A stretch of DNA of 64,000 nucleotides, from assembly GCF_003264365.1 (NCBI RefSeq), contig NZ_PYAK01000004.1:124001-188000 (forward strand). Direction: 5' to 3'. The notes under the pieces are model-generated. The model searched no databases, was not told the DNA's origin, and worked only from the letters and a program-made list of their open reading frames with translations. How positions within the stretch are numbered: position 1 is the stretch's first letter; each line of letters opens with the position of its first letter. Positions 1-9,338 of this stretch are shown one piece after another. This stretch comes from Micromonospora noduli. GTDB taxonomy: Bacteria; Actinomycetota; Actinomycetes; Mycobacteriales; Micromonosporaceae. The translations under genes were made by a program, and so were the position numbers.

Positions 1-1
1 C

Positions 2-277
2 CGTGCGATTCGCGCCTTCCAGGCCCTCGACTGCCGTGGGCTGCTGCGGGTCGACTTCTTCCTGCCCACCGAGGGGTCGCCCGAGCCCATCGTGAACGAG
101 GTCAACACGTTCCCCGGCTTCACCGCCGCGTCCCAGTTCCCGCAGATCTGGCAGCAGGCCGGCATCGGCTTCGCCGCCCTGATCGACATCCTGATCGCCG
201 GCGCGCTGGCCGACCAGGACCACGGCCACCACAGCGGGTTGCCCCGGCCGGCCCGAGCGGTCGACCACCTGGTGTGA
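2..277 (+). CDS. ddl: D-alanine--D-alanine ligase, C-terminal fragment
   Basis: Only the last 91 residues are inside the window; the gene enters from the left in phase with base 2. The fragment contains DCRGLLRVDFF followed by NEVNTFPGFT, which is the end of the ATP-grasp fold of D-Ala-D-Ala ligases; the E and N of NEVN are family metal ligands. The enzyme joins two D-alanines for peptidoglycan precursors in the cytosol. The C-terminal tail after the motif is His- and Pro-rich and not conserved. A D-Ala-D-Lac (Van-type) ligase cannot be excluded because the specificity-determining loop lies upstream of the window. It converges with the lipoprotein gene on the other strand. Confidence 0.9.
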   Translation, partial: RAIRAFQALDCRGLLRVDFFLPTEGSPEPIVNEVNTFPGFTAASQFPQIWQQAGIGFAALIDILIAGALADQDHGHHSGLPRPARAVDHLV

Positions 278-296
278 GTCGGCGGTCGGTGCCCGG

Positions 297-800
297 TCAC
301 CTGATCGGGCACGCCCGAGGCCCTCGGGCGCCGTCCGACCCGACGATGGCGACGGTGGTGGCGGTGTTCGCCGCGCTGACCTGCGCCGCGGCGGCGACCG
401 TCGTGCAGATGATCTGGTCGGCCGCGTGCGCTGACAACGCCTGCGCGGCGATGTTCGCCCGCACCGTGAGATCACCGGACCGACCGGCTCCCGCCGTCAC
501 CGTGACCGGGTCGAGCCCGGCCGGAACGTCGCTGGTGAAACCCTGGGCGCGTTCGTTCTCCTGCGGACCGGCCGCGAGCAGCGAGAGCGCGGCGGCGGGC
601 GACGGGTCCGTGTTGACCGGGCGGAGGACCAGCACCAGTTCGCCCTGCGCGAGAAGATAGACCCAGGTGCCCTGGGCGGGGCCGCTGATCGGCGGGCGAC
701 CGGTGATGACCGCGCTGGGCCGTACCCCACAGCCCGCCGCGAGCAGCGTCAGAAGCAGTCCGCCGGCGAGCAGCGCGCGGCCCGTCCGTCGGCCGGTCAC
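297..800 (-). CDS. Lipoprotein with GerMN-like domain
   Basis: This 167-residue protein starts with a basic segment, a hydrophobic stretch and the lipobox LAAGC, with Cys24 as the predicted lipidation site, so it should be anchored outside the membrane. The rest (VYLLAQGELVLVLRPV, LSLLAAGP) resembles a GerMN domain, the small fold found in LpqB and in lipoproteins beside AfsQ/Cse-type two-component systems. Its ATG overlaps the stop of the sensor kinase gene by 4 bp, so it is the last gene of a regulator-kinase-lipoprotein operon. By analogy with Streptomyces CseA it may tune the kinase, but that role is inferred. The domain assignment is from sequence feel rather than a profile search. Confidence 0.75.
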   Translation of the reverse strand: MTGRRTGRALLAGGLLLTLLAAGCGVRPSAVITGRPPISGPAQGTWVYLLAQGELVLVLRPVNTDPSPAAALSLLAAGPQENERAQGFTSDVPAGLDPVTVTAGAGRSGDLTVRANIAAQALSAHAADQIICTTVAAAAQVSAANTATTVAIVGSDGARGPRACPIR

Positions 801-2257
801 GGGGCACCTCCGGTGTCCGCCGTTTCGCGGGGCAGGCGGAGGGTGAACACCGCGCCGCCGTGGGTGCCGTTGCCCGCGACGAGACTCCCCCGTCGCTCGC
901 CGTGGCGGTGCAGGCGCGCGTTCTCCCAGGAGATGGCGAGACCGAGGCCGCTGCCCTCGGAGCGGGTTCGCGCGGTGTCGGCCTTGTAGAGGCGGTCGAA
1001 GACGTGCGGCAACACCTCCGGATCCAGTCCGGGCCCCCGGTCGGCCACCTCGATGGTGACCCAGTCCGGGTCGGCGCGCAGGCGCACCGACACCGGCTCG
1101 GCACCGTGCCGGAAGGCGTTGCCGACCAGGTTGGCGACGATGACGTCCAGTCGGCGGGGGTCGAGTCGGGCCACGACGCCGGGTGGCAACTCCGTTCGTA
1201 CCCGGTCCAGCCAGCCGCGGATCCGCACTGTCGCGGTCACCGCCGCGGCCACGTCCACGTCGTCCAGGGCGAGCCGCGCGGTGCCGGAGTCGAACCTGCT
1301 GATCTCGATGAGGTCGTTGACAAGCTGGGTGAGGTTCTGCGTCTCCTGGCTGACCAGCCGGGCGGCCCGGCCCGCGTCCCCGGGCAGGTGTTCCGCCTCC
1401 TCGTCGAGCACGTCGGTGACCGCCGTCATCGCGGCCAGCGGTGTCCGGAGTTCGTGCGAGACGTCGGCCACGAAGCGGCGGGCGTCGGATTCCAACCGCC
1501 GCAGCTCGCCGACCTGCCGCTCCAGCGTGCCCGCGGTGTCGTTGAAGGTCCGTGCCACATCCGCCAGCTCGTCGGCGCCGCGGACCGTCAACCGGGTGCT
1601 CAGGTCGCCCTCACCGAGGCGGCGCGCAGCCCGGCTGAGGTCGCGGACGGGTCGCAGGACTCCGCGGGCGGACAGCAGGGCCAGCAGGACGGCGAGGACC
1701 AGGGACAACCCGCCGGTCAGCCACGCCCTGGTGGCGAGCTGGTCGATGCTCTGCTGCTCGGGCACGAGATTGCGCACCGAGTAGACCTCCACCCCGGACG
1801 GGCGGGACGTGCCGTCCGGGCGGTCCAGCGCCAACTGGGTACCGATGAGCAGCGCGGGCTGTCCGGCGAGTGAGACCCGCTGCCAGGCGATGCGACCGTC
1901 ACGGACCTCCTGCCGCAGCTCCGGGGTGAGCGGGTCGGTGATTTCGGAGCCGCCCTGTGCCCGCATGTCCCGGTAGAGGACCACCGCGAAGCTCTCCCGG
2001 TCGCTGAGGCGCTGGGCCAACAGTTCGAGGTCGTCCTGGGTCGGCGGAAGCTGGGCGATCGGGTAGACCTTGGTGAGCTGGTCGGTCAGTGACATCACCG
2101 CGGCGTCCTGCGCCTGCTGCAGGATGACGTTCCGAGCCTGGAAGTAGCTGCCACTGGCCACCGCCACCGTCGTGGTGACGCCCAGCAGCGCGAACGCCAG
2201 GACGAGCCGGACCCGTAGACCCGAGACCCACGCGCCGACCCGGCGCCATCGTGTCAC
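797..2257 (-). CDS. Two-component sensor histidine kinase, AfsQ2/CseC-like
   Basis: A membrane sensor kinase of about 486 residues. An N-terminal membrane segment (LVLAFALLGVTTTVAVAS) and a second one near residue 180 flank an extracellular sensor region; a HAMP linker and a dimerisation domain with the phosphoacceptor His268 in SHELRTPLAAM follow; the ATPase domain has DRGPGLD and GSGLGLAI. I chose the GTG at 2257 because its GTGA overlaps the stop of the response regulator gene; an upstream in-frame extension exists but would sit inside that regulator. It phosphorylates the regulator encoded immediately upstream. The signal is unknown; homologous systems respond to envelope or nutrient stress. 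Confidence 0.92.
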   Translation of the reverse strand: MTRWRRVGAWVSGLRVRLVLAFALLGVTTTVAVASGSYFQARNVILQQAQDAAVMSLTDQLTKVYPIAQLPPTQDDLELLAQRLSDRESFAVVLYRDMRAQGGSEITDPLTPELRQEVRDGRIAWQRVSLAGQPALLIGTQLALDRPDGTSRPSGVEVYSVRNLVPEQQSIDQLATRAWLTGGLSLVLAVLLALLSARGVLRPVRDLSRAARRLGEGDLSTRLTVRGADELADVARTFNDTAGTLERQVGELRRLESDARRFVADVSHELRTPLAAMTAVTDVLDEEAEHLPGDAGRAARLVSQETQNLTQLVNDLIEISRFDSGTARLALDDVDVAAAVTATVRIRGWLDRVRTELPPGVVARLDPRRLDVIVANLVGNAFRHGAEPVSVRLRADPDWVTIEVADRGPGLDPEVLPHVFDRLYKADTARTRSEGSGLGLAISWENARLHRHGERRGSLVAGNGTHGGAVFTLRLPRETADTGGAP

Positions 2258-2946
2258 AGCGGCCCGAACCGGTATCCGAAACCACGCACGGTCTGGATGT
2301 AGACCGGTGCCGACGAATCGACCTCGATCTTGGCGCGTACCCGCTGGACGCACGCGTCCACGAGTCGCGAGTCGCCGAGATAGCCGTGCTCCCACACGGC
2401 CTCCAGCAGCTGCTGGCGGCTGAGCACCTGGCCCGGCGTGTGCGAGAGTTCGAGCAGCAGCCGCAGCTCCGTCGGGGCGAGGCTGACCGGCGTTCCGTCC
2501 TTGCTGACCACCAGCGCGGCCCGGTCGATGGTCAACGCGCCGTGCTGCTCCAGGCCGGCCCGGTCGCCGCCGCGCCGCGAGTCGCCACCGGTCCGGCGCA
2601 GCACCGCGCGGATGCGGGCCTCCAGCACCCGGGCCTGAACGGGCTTGACCACGTAGTCGTCGGCGCCGGCCTCCAGGCCCGCGACCACGTCCATGTCGTC
2701 GTTGCGGGCGGTGAGCATGATGATCGGCAGGTCGCCGAGCTGCCGGATCCGGCGGCAGACCTCGAACCCGTCCATCCCGGGCAGCATGAGATCGAGGACC
2801 ACGACATCGGACGGGGTCGTGCGCAGCCGCTCCAACCCCTGCTCACCGGTGCCCACGGCATGCACGGTGTGGCCCTGTCGGGTGAGCGCCAACTGCAGTC
2901 CGTCGCGCACCGTCTGGTGGTCCTCGATCAACAGCACCTGGGACAT
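2254..2946 (-). CDS. OmpR-family response regulator, AfsQ1/CseB-like
   Basis: A full-length 230-residue regulator. The receiver domain has the acidic pocket ED at 8-9, phosphoacceptor Asp52 in VVLDLMLPGMDGF and the conserved Lys in DDYVVKPVQ; the C-terminal winged helix ends in VRGFGYRFG. The stretch LTARNDD..VVAGLEAGADDYVVKPVQ is close to that of Streptomyces AfsQ1 and CseB as I remember them. It is the first gene of a three-gene operon with the sensor kinase and the lipoprotein, joined by 4-bp overlaps. It probably activates envelope or secondary metabolism genes; targets cannot be seen here. Confidence 0.93.
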   Translation of the reverse strand: MSQVLLIEDHQTVRDGLQLALTRQGHTVHAVGTGEQGLERLRTTPSDVVVLDLMLPGMDGFEVCRRIRQLGDLPIIMLTARNDDMDVVAGLEAGADDYVVKPVQARVLEARIRAVLRRTGGDSRRGGDRAGLEQHGALTIDRAALVVSKDGTPVSLAPTELRLLLELSHTPGQVLSRQQLLEAVWEHGYLGDSRLVDACVQRVRAKIEVDSSAPVYIQTVRGFGYRFGPL

Positions 2947-2962
2947 GTCGTCAAGTATCCCA

Positions 2963-3949
2963 TCATGAGATCTTTCGGGTTTCGGTCGTCGGCGGTGGCT
3001 GCGCGGGGTTCCGCGGGGAGAGCGGCACCGCGAAATCCGTCGAACGCACCAGGAACACCACAGCGCCCACCAGGAACATCGTCGACGCGGCAGCGGCCAC
3101 GATGGCGATCAACAAGCCGCGCTGCACCGACGCGGCCAGACCGGGCACGACCACCAGCAGCGCCCAGACCAGCACCACCAGCCCAACCCCCGCCTCGGCC
3201 AGCCGGCGCCAGAGGCTGCCGCCGCCCGAACCGCCGGTCGGGTCGCGGTCGCCGGACCGGGCCACCAACGCGGCCGCGGCCAGGCAGAACACTGTCACCC
3301 CCAGCAGTACGCCACCGAGCACGTCGCTGAACCGGTGCCAGCCCGCGATCATCGTGGCGGAGGCGATCACCGAGACACCCACCGCGCCCGGCGCCGCCAG
3401 CCAGCGCCGGGCCCACCCGGGCAGGACCAGCATGAACGCCAGCAGCAGGGCGGTCGCCGCCGCGACATGGCCGCTGGGGAAGCTGTTGTGGGTGGTGGAG
3501 CTCAGGATCTGCAGATCCGGGCGGGGCAGCTCCGATTTCACCGCGCCGGCCAGCAGCACCGCGCAGACGACAATGCCCACACCGACGACCCCCGCCACCA
3601 GCCGCCGGCGGAGCAGACCCACCAGCAGCACCACACCGAGCAGGGCCGCGATGAGGCTCGGGCTGCCGAAGGTGGCCAGCACGGTCTTTGCCGGGCCCAC
3701 CAGCACGGTCTGCTGCTCGTACCCCCCGCCCCGCTCGGCGCGCGGCAGGAGCACCCCGTCCAGCCACTGCCCGGGGTACGTCCGCACGAAGACGACGGCG
3801 GTGAGGGTCAGGGCAACCAGACCGGACAGCGCCGCCGCGAGCAGTCGGAGCCCCAGCGGCACCGCGGCGCGAGCGTGCGGCAGCGGTCGCGCCGGACCGG
3901 GCGTCGACCGCCCGACGGAGTACAACGATCCGATGGACATGGCGACCAT
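2963..3949 (-). CDS. PAP2-family membrane phosphatase
   Basis: An integral membrane protein of about 328 residues (or 325 from the second ATG at 3940). It carries the three PAP2 phosphatase motifs in order: a K......RP-type motif in KSELPRPD, SFPSGH, and the final motif in GWHRFSDVLGG, whose His and Asp are catalytic in the family. Such enzymes dephosphorylate lipid pyrophosphates or phosphatidic acid at the outer membrane face; undecaprenyl pyrophosphate recycling is one possible role. At least five hydrophobic segments are visible. It lies 16 bp upstream of the response regulator gene on the same strand, so it may share its transcript, and diverges from the winged-helix gene at 4211. Confidence 0.88.
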   Translation of the reverse strand: MVAMSIGSLYSVGRSTPGPARPLPHARAAVPLGLRLLAAALSGLVALTLTAVVFVRTYPGQWLDGVLLPRAERGGGYEQQTVLVGPAKTVLATFGSPSLIAALLGVVLLVGLLRRRLVAGVVGVGIVVCAVLLAGAVKSELPRPDLQILSSTTHNSFPSGHVAAATALLLAFMLVLPGWARRWLAAPGAVGVSVIASATMIAGWHRFSDVLGGVLLGVTVFCLAAAALVARSGDRDPTGGSGGGSLWRRLAEAGVGLVVLVWALLVVVPGLAASVQRGLLIAIVAAAASTMFLVGAVVFLVRSTDFAVPLSPRNPAQPPPTTETRKIS

Positions 3950-4210
3950 GCTCGCCCCGGCAGGTCCGTACCCCGTCCTCGGATTGTCTTGGTTCTGTCA
4001 CAACCACCCCCGCCGCTTCCGGAAAAGCGGATCGTCGGCGGTGGGCCGGGGGGGACCTGGACGGCGCGGCGGGATTCACGTGCTTACATGCGACCAGGTT
4101 TTACCCAGCCGAGATCAGTCACCACTAGGGTCAGGACGCCGATCGATGTTTCGGTCGGCGGTGCGAAAAATCCATCCGGAGTGAGTTGGGGAACCGGAAG
4201 GTGTTGGCAA

Positions 4211-4717
4211 ATGCAGGGAATTCCAGTGGCCAGCCTGGTCATCGGCATCGCATCTTCGCCGGCCGAGCGGCGACATCTGGCCCGGCTGCTCGGTGGCAGT
4301 GACGCCTTCCTGATCGTCTCGACCGTCGACCAGGCACGAGAGTTCCTCGGGGTGGTCGAGGCGCCTGCCGCCCCGGCTCCCCCGACCACTGTGGCGCTCG
4401 CCGAGGTGGCGCCGAGCCCACAGCCACCGCCACCGGATCTGGCCGTCGACTCCGACCGCCGGGTGCTGCGCTGGCGCGACCAGGAGATCGACCTGACCCG
4501 GCTGGAGCATGACGTCCTGCTCTGCCTGGTGCACGCGCCCGGGCAGGTCTGGACCTACGAGCGCCTGCACCTCGAGGTCTGGGGCAACCGGCACCTCGGC
4601 CGGGGCTCCGACATGCACTCGGTGATCCGCCGGGTGCGCGGCAAGCTCGCCAGTCTCAACGCCACGGCGACGATCCACTCGGTACGCGGCGTCGGCTTCC
4701 GGCTCGCTCCCGTCTGA
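4211..4717 (+). CDS. OmpR-type winged-helix protein without a canonical receiver domain (copy 1)
   Basis: A 168-residue protein whose C-terminal half is an OmpR/PhoB-type DNA-binding winged helix (EIDLTRLEHDVLLCLV, then VWTYERLHLEVWG and HSVRGVGFRL). The N-terminal 40 residues (SLVIGIASSPAERRHLARLL) look like the start of a receiver but no phosphoacceptor Asp follows; a Pro/Ala-rich linker replaces the rest. I chose ATG 4211, with GGAAGG upstream, over a much longer upstream extension that would cover the PAP2 gene. A clear paralog lies at 9478-9981 on the far side of the protease gene. It may regulate the protease gene between them, but that is a guess from position. Confidence 0.88.
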   Translation: MQGIPVASLVIGIASSPAERRHLARLLGGSDAFLIVSTVDQAREFLGVVEAPAAPAPPTTVALAEVAPSPQPPPPDLAVDSDRRVLRWRDQEIDLTRLEHDVLLCLVHAPGQVWTYERLHLEVWGNRHLGRGSDMHSVIRRVRGKLASLNATATIHSVRGVGFRLAPV

Positions 4718-4733
4718 TCACCCAGGGCGCGGT

Positions 4734-4766
4734 CCGGCCCGCCTGGTCGGGGACCAGGCGGGCCGG
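4734..4766. terminator. Bidirectional hairpin terminator
   Basis: A perfect 15-bp stem (arms 4734-4748 and 4752-4766, left arm ccggcccgcctggtc) with a 3-base loop lies between the convergent winged-helix gene (stop 4717) and the S8 protease gene (stop 4791). It is followed on the plus strand by atttatt. The strong hairpin between converging stops is the expected signature of a shared intrinsic terminator. Confidence 0.85.
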
Positions 4767-4790
4767 ATTTATTCGGCTAGTGCTCAAGCA

Positions 4791-7700
4791 TCAGCACTTG
4801 ATGGGTGCCAACCCGAAGTTCTCCACCGTCGGAGTGGCGGTGTCGATCCGGGTCTGACGGGTCTGCGGCTTCCAGCCGTCCTTGGCCACGATCATCGTGA
4901 GCGGGTTGTTGCGGCGGTCCACCCAGTAGGCGTACTTGCCCTCGGCGTCGGTGGCGAAGGTGTACGACGCCGCCCACGAGTCGACCTGCACGACCGCGCC
5001 GGTGAGCGGCGAGGTCGCACCCTGGCAGCTGGTGCCGGTGACCGTACCCATGAGCTTGCCCCAGGTCTTCGGGGGGTTCGCGGTCATGGTCACCGCGACC
5101 GGTGCCACCGAGTACGGGGTGTTCTCGGAGATCGCGACCGCGCCGGAGTAGGTGCCCGGCTGGTCCACGTTCGCCGTCAGACCGACGGTGACGGTGACCT
5201 TCGCACCCGGTGCGAGGGTGACAGCCGACTTGTCGATGGTCATCCAGCTGACGTCGGCGGCCGACTCGGAACATCCCTCGAAGCCCGGGAGCACCTCGCT
5301 GTCCGGAGCCGCGTTGAAGCTGCCAGACGAGCCGCCGATCTTGTAGAAGCCACACGCCGCGCCGCCGCGGTACCGCGCGGTGTTGGAGTTGGGCAGGTTG
5401 GACCAGGAACCGGCGGCCGGGTCGAAGGCGAAGCCGGCGTTGCTGATGGCCCCACCCTGCGAGCCACCGACGACGAGGAGCTTGCCGCTGGCGACGGCGT
5501 ACGAGCTGGCCCAGTTGTCGGCCGGCGCGTCGGCGATGGCGGTCCAGGTGTTGGCCCCCGGGTCGAAGGCGTAGCTGGACTTCTGCGCGGCGGAACCGTC
5601 GTTGCCGCCGGTGCAGTAGAGGACGCCGTCGATCCCGCCGCAGGAGGCGAAGGCCACCGACTTCGGGTAGTTGGCCATCGTCTCCCACTTGTCACCGGTG
5701 GGGTCGTACCGGACGACGCTGTTCGACATCGGCAGACAGGCGGCCGTGGTGCAGCCACCGACCGCGTACAGCTTGCCGTCGACGACGGCCTGACCGGCCG
5801 CGGCCCGCGGTGCCGGGTTGTCGGCCAGCTCGGTCCAGGTGTTGGCCCCCGGGTCGTACGACCAGGTGGCGGAGTCCGGGCCGGCGTCGGCCCAGCCGCC
5901 AGTGACAATGATCTTGCCGTTCACCACGCCCGCGGTCACTGCGTTGCGCGCGCCCGGAAGGTCGGCGATCGCCGTCCAGGTCTGCGCGGCCGGGTCGTAG
6001 GCGTAGTTCTTGGCGGTGGAGGCCTCACCGTCGCCGCCACCGAGCGAGTACACCTTGCCGTCCAGGTTCACCACCCGGTTGTCCATGATCGTGGACGGGT
6101 AGTTGGCGATGTCGGTCCACGGCGCCGCCTGCGGGCCGGCCGCCGCGGCAGCGGCCTTGGCCTCCTTGCCGGACGCCTTGGCGGCGAACGACGTCGGTAC
6201 GGTGAGCCGCTGCTCCGGCGCACCGCTGGACCCGAGCACCTGCTGCCGGGTGGCAGTGGAGCCGTCCGCCCGCAGGAGTTCGAACCCGTTGTCCCGCTCA
6301 CCGAACTTGACCTCGACCGGCGCGCCGCCGGTGTTGGTCACCGTGAACGACTTGCTGGTCTTGCCGTTGGGCATCTGGAGCGTCGCGCTCAGCTGCGTCG
6401 GCGTCACCGCCAGTCGACCGGCCGCGAGCTGGAAGTTCGCGGTGGTCGCCCAGTCGGCCTCGACGTCGACAGGCTTGGTCTGGCTGACGTAGTTGCCGGC
6501 GGTCGCCGTGAACGGGTGCTCGCCGGTCAGCGACGAGTAGATCCAGTAGAAGCCGTCGGCCAGCCCCGGGTCGTCCGGGGTCGCCACGGTGACGGCCTTC
6601 TCGGCGGGCCGATCCTTGCTGGTGACGGTCGCGCCGTTGACGTAGCTGTCGTCGTTCTTGTCGCGGACGTTGCCGACGACCAGACCGCCGTCGACCGGCA
6701 CGCAGGTGACCTGGCTGCCGATCAGGACGTTGTCGACCTCCCACCACCACTCGTACGAGGCGTCGTAGTAGTGGAACCGAACCTGCACCTGCGCCTTACC
6801 GGCCGCCTGCGGGATCGGGATCTCGGTCAGCTTCGGTCCCCGGACGTCGGTCTCCTGCCGGAGCACGTTGGTCCAGGTGGCACCGCCGTCGATGCTGAGG
6901 TCCACGTCAGCGGTGTCGTCGTTGAGCTGGTTGAAGTCCTGGTTGAACCGGATGACCGGGGCCGTGACGCTGGTCAGGTCGACCACCGGGCTGACCAGGG
7001 ACGTGTCCTGGCTGGTGCCGGCACCGTAGTTGTCGCTGTCGATCATCGCGAAGTTGCCGCTGCCGCCGGTCAGGTTGCCGCGGTCGCCGTCGTCGGTGAA
7101 CTTCCAGACCTGACCGCTGCCCGCGTTGTCCACGACGGTCCAGCCGGCCGGCGTGGTCGTTGCGTCGAAGGTCTCGTACTCACCGTCGGAGCCGGTCGTG
7201 TATCCGGGCGCGGTGGTGCAGACGGTGCTGTCCACCGGCACGGCGACGTTGGCGGTGGCGTTGCCCGAGCCGACAACAACCTCCTTGGTGACGGTCTGGT
7301 AGCCCGGGTACTGCGGCTCGTACTTCAGGGTGTACGTCTGCCCGGCCGGCAGCTTGATGCTGTAGCGGCCGTTCGACGGGGTGGTGTAGTCGTAGACGCC
7401 GGACACACCCGTCACTGTCACCTTCGCGTACAACGGCCAGCCGTGGCCGGAGCCGTCGGTGACCGCTCCGGTGACGTTGACACTCGGCACCGCCGTGAGG
7501 GCGACGTCGAGCGTCGTGGTGGCGCCCTTGGTGACCGTCGCCGTCTTGCTGGTGCTCGCGTACCCGAACGCCGCGACGGCGACCTGGTAGTCGCCGGCGG
7601 GGAGTTGGGTGGAGAACTTGCCGTCGGCACCGGTGGTCAGCTCACGCTCGGACGCGCCGGTGAGCGTCAGTGTCGCGCCGGCGATCGGGGCGCCGGAGGT

Positions 7701-9215
7701 CGCGTCGGTGACAGTGCCGGCCAGCGTGCCGATGTCGCCGGTCGGGGCGGCGTTGAGCAACGCGAGGGCGTCCAGTCGGCCTTCGCCGTAGACGTTGTTG
7801 TCGGCGGCGGTGCCACCACACTGGTCATCGGCCTTGTCGATCGCCGCGCCGTTGAGCAGCGCGCGGGTCGCATTGACGTCGCCGACCAGCGACGGTGCCG
7901 CCGAGTACAGCAGCGCGATCGCGCCCGCGAGGTGCGGTGCGGCCATCGAGGTGCCGCTGATGCTGCCGTAGGCGCTGCCCGGGATGCTCGACCGCACGTT
8001 CACGCCCGGCGCGGAGATGTTGGGCTTGATCTCGCCGTTCTGGCCGGCGCCGCGGGCAGAGAAGCCGGCGACGTTGTTGTTGCTGTCGTACGCGCCGGTC
8101 GAGTAGTTGCTGACGAGACTGCCCGGCGAGCCACTGGTCTGGCAGGCCGGTCCGCTGTTGCCGTTGGACCAGCTGCCGAAGATCCCGGACGCGGCCCAGG
8201 CGTTCGTCACGTCCTCCATGAACGGCTCGTTGGACGGGTCCCGGGTGCCCCACGAGTTGTTGATGATGTTGGGGCGCTTGCTCGCGTCCGCGTTCTGACC
8301 GTTGAGGTCCAGCGGTTCGAGCATCCACTGACCGGATTCGACCAGAGCGGCGTCACTGGGGCAGCAGCCGTTCGCCGCGATCCACTTCACCCCGGGGGCG
8401 ACACCGATCTGGTTCACGCCGTCGGAGCCGGCCATGGTGCCCATCGTGTGCGTGCCGTGGCCGTCGCCGTCGCAGGGGGCGGTGGCGCAGGCCCCGGTGG
8501 CGTTGGCGGCGTTGAACCAGTTGTAGTTGTGGTCGAACGTCCCGTCGCCGTTGTTGCCCCGGTAGGAGTTCACCAGCGCCGGGTGGTTGAACTGCACCCC
8601 GGTGTCGATGTTCGCGACGGTGATGCCCTCGCCCTTGACGCCGTACTGGGACCAGACGTCGTCGGCGTTGATGTTGGCGATGCCCCACTCCAGGGCGTTC
8701 ACGGTCTTCTCGTCGGTGCCCTTGGTCGTCTCCGGCACCTTGTACGCGACCGGCGCGTAGAGGCCCTCGACCTCCGAGTGCCCGGCGAACTTCTGGGCCA
8801 TCGCCAGCGAACCGCTGTTCACCTTGATGGCGTTGGTGGCCCAGAAGGTCTGGTATTTGGTGCCCGAGCTGTCGAGGTCGGCCCGGATCTTGCCCTGGCT
8901 CGCGGCGGCGGTCTTGCGCAGCGCGTCCGCCACCGCCGTGCCACGCTTCGACCAGTCCTTGATGGCGCTGGCCTTGCTCAGGTCCGCCCGGTCCTTGAAC
9001 CGGATCCAGAAGTCCCCTTCACTCTTGGCCTGGAGCTGCTTGGCGAGCTCCGGTCGGATCTTGTCCCCGGTCTGGGCGCCCGCCCCCATCGCACCGCCCG
9101 GCGCAGCCTGCGCGCCCGAGCTGATCGTGGCCAAGCATGTCGCGGCGAGGATCGTCGCCGCGCCGGCGCTCACCAGTGATCTGGCCGCGCGCCGCCATTG
9201 TGGACGTCTGAACAT
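4791..9215 (-). CDS. Secreted S8 (subtilisin-like) serine protease with carboxypeptidase-regulatory, jelly-roll and kelch domains
   Basis: A 1474-residue exoenzyme. A Sec signal peptide (about 1-38, ending SSGAQA) is followed by a propeptide-like region and an S8 catalytic domain with triad Asp204 (NIDTG), His253 (GHGTHT) and Ser423 (GTSMAAPH). Two carboxypeptidase-regulatory repeats, a MAM/jelly-roll-like region, a third such repeat, a BACON-like segment, about five kelch repeats (roughly 1030-1310, each with YDP or FDP then W), a second BACON-like segment and a final regulatory repeat complete it. The catalytic part resembles bacillopeptidase F. I chose ATG 9215, not 9275, because of GGGAGG just upstream and because the signal peptide begins there. 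It is flanked by two paralogous winged-helix genes. Confidence 0.93.
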   Translation of the reverse strand: MFRRPQWRRAARSLVSAGAATILAATCLATISSGAQAAPGGAMGAGAQTGDKIRPELAKQLQAKSEGDFWIRFKDRADLSKASAIKDWSKRGTAVADALRKTAAASQGKIRADLDSSGTKYQTFWATNAIKVNSGSLAMAQKFAGHSEVEGLYAPVAYKVPETTKGTDEKTVNALEWGIANINADDVWSQYGVKGEGITVANIDTGVQFNHPALVNSYRGNNGDGTFDHNYNWFNAANATGACATAPCDGDGHGTHTMGTMAGSDGVNQIGVAPGVKWIAANGCCPSDAALVESGQWMLEPLDLNGQNADASKRPNIINNSWGTRDPSNEPFMEDVTNAWAASGIFGSWSNGNSGPACQTSGSPGSLVSNYSTGAYDSNNNVAGFSARGAGQNGEIKPNISAPGVNVRSSIPGSAYGSISGTSMAAPHLAGAIALLYSAAPSLVGDVNATRALLNGAAIDKADDQCGGTAADNNVYGEGRLDALALLNAAPTGDIGTLAGTVTDATSGAPIAGATLTLTGASERELTTGADGKFSTQLPAGDYQVAVAAFGYASTSKTATVTKGATTTLDVALTAVPSVNVTGAVTDGSGHGWPLYAKVTVTGVSGVYDYTTPSNGRYSIKLPAGQTYTLKYEPQYPGYQTVTKEVVVGSGNATANVAVPVDSTVCTTAPGYTTGSDGEYETFDATTTPAGWTVVDNAGSGQVWKFTDDGDRGNLTGGSGNFAMIDSDNYGAGTSQDTSLVSPVVDLTSVTAPVIRFNQDFNQLNDDTADVDLSIDGGATWTNVLRQETDVRGPKLTEIPIPQAAGKAQVQVRFHYYDASYEWWWEVDNVLIGSQVTCVPVDGGLVVGNVRDKNDDSYVNGATVTSKDRPAEKAVTVATPDDPGLADGFYWIYSSLTGEHPFTATAGNYVSQTKPVDVEADWATTANFQLAAGRLAVTPTQLSATLQMPNGKTSKSFTVTNTGGAPVEVKFGERDNGFELLRADGSTATRQQVLGSSGAPEQRLTVPTSFAAKASGKEAKAAAAAAGPQAAPWTDIANYPSTIMDNRVVNLDGKVYSLGGGDGEASTAKNYAYDPAAQTWTAIADLPGARNAVTAGVVNGKIIVTGGWADAGPDSATWSYDPGANTWTELADNPAPRAAAGQAVVDGKLYAVGGCTTAACLPMSNSVVRYDPTGDKWETMANYPKSVAFASCGGIDGVLYCTGGNDGSAAQKSSYAFDPGANTWTAIADAPADNWASSYAVASGKLLVVGGSQGGAISNAGFAFDPAAGSWSNLPNSNTARYRGGAACGFYKIGGSSGSFNAAPDSEVLPGFEGCSESAADVSWMTIDKSAVTLAPGAKVTVTVGLTANVDQPGTYSGAVAISENTPYSVAPVAVTMTANPPKTWGKLMGTVTGTSCQGATSPLTGAVVQVDSWAASYTFATDAEGKYAYWVDRRNNPLTMIVAKDGWKPQTRQTRIDTATPTVENFGLAPIKC

Positions 9216-9310
9216 CGGTGCTGCCTCCCTCAGAACGACCCAGGGTGTAAATGGGCCATGGTGGACCTCCCCCATGCACCGCGCGGGTCACGCCGGTTGC
9301 CCGAGTGGAC

Positions 9311-9338
9311 ACTATGATCGAGAAGAACGGACGATCAA
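9311..9338 (-). promoter_or_regulatory. Possible promoter of the S8 protease gene
   Basis: On the minus strand TTGATC (bases 9338-9333) and CATAGT (9316-9311) are separated by 16 bases and lie about 95 bases ahead of the protease start. Both boxes are imperfect, and this stretch is less GC-rich than its surroundings. Repeated short aacttg/ttgcc words at 9340-9390 between the divergent genes could be regulator sites. This is a guess from sequence alone. Confidence 0.3.

Noticed and set aside
6516..9179. Long plus-strand reading frame antisense to the S8 protease (887 codons)
   Set aside because: Its Arg/Gly/Val/Asp-rich translation has no domain, and the minus strand holds a complete protease triad; it is a high-GC shadow.
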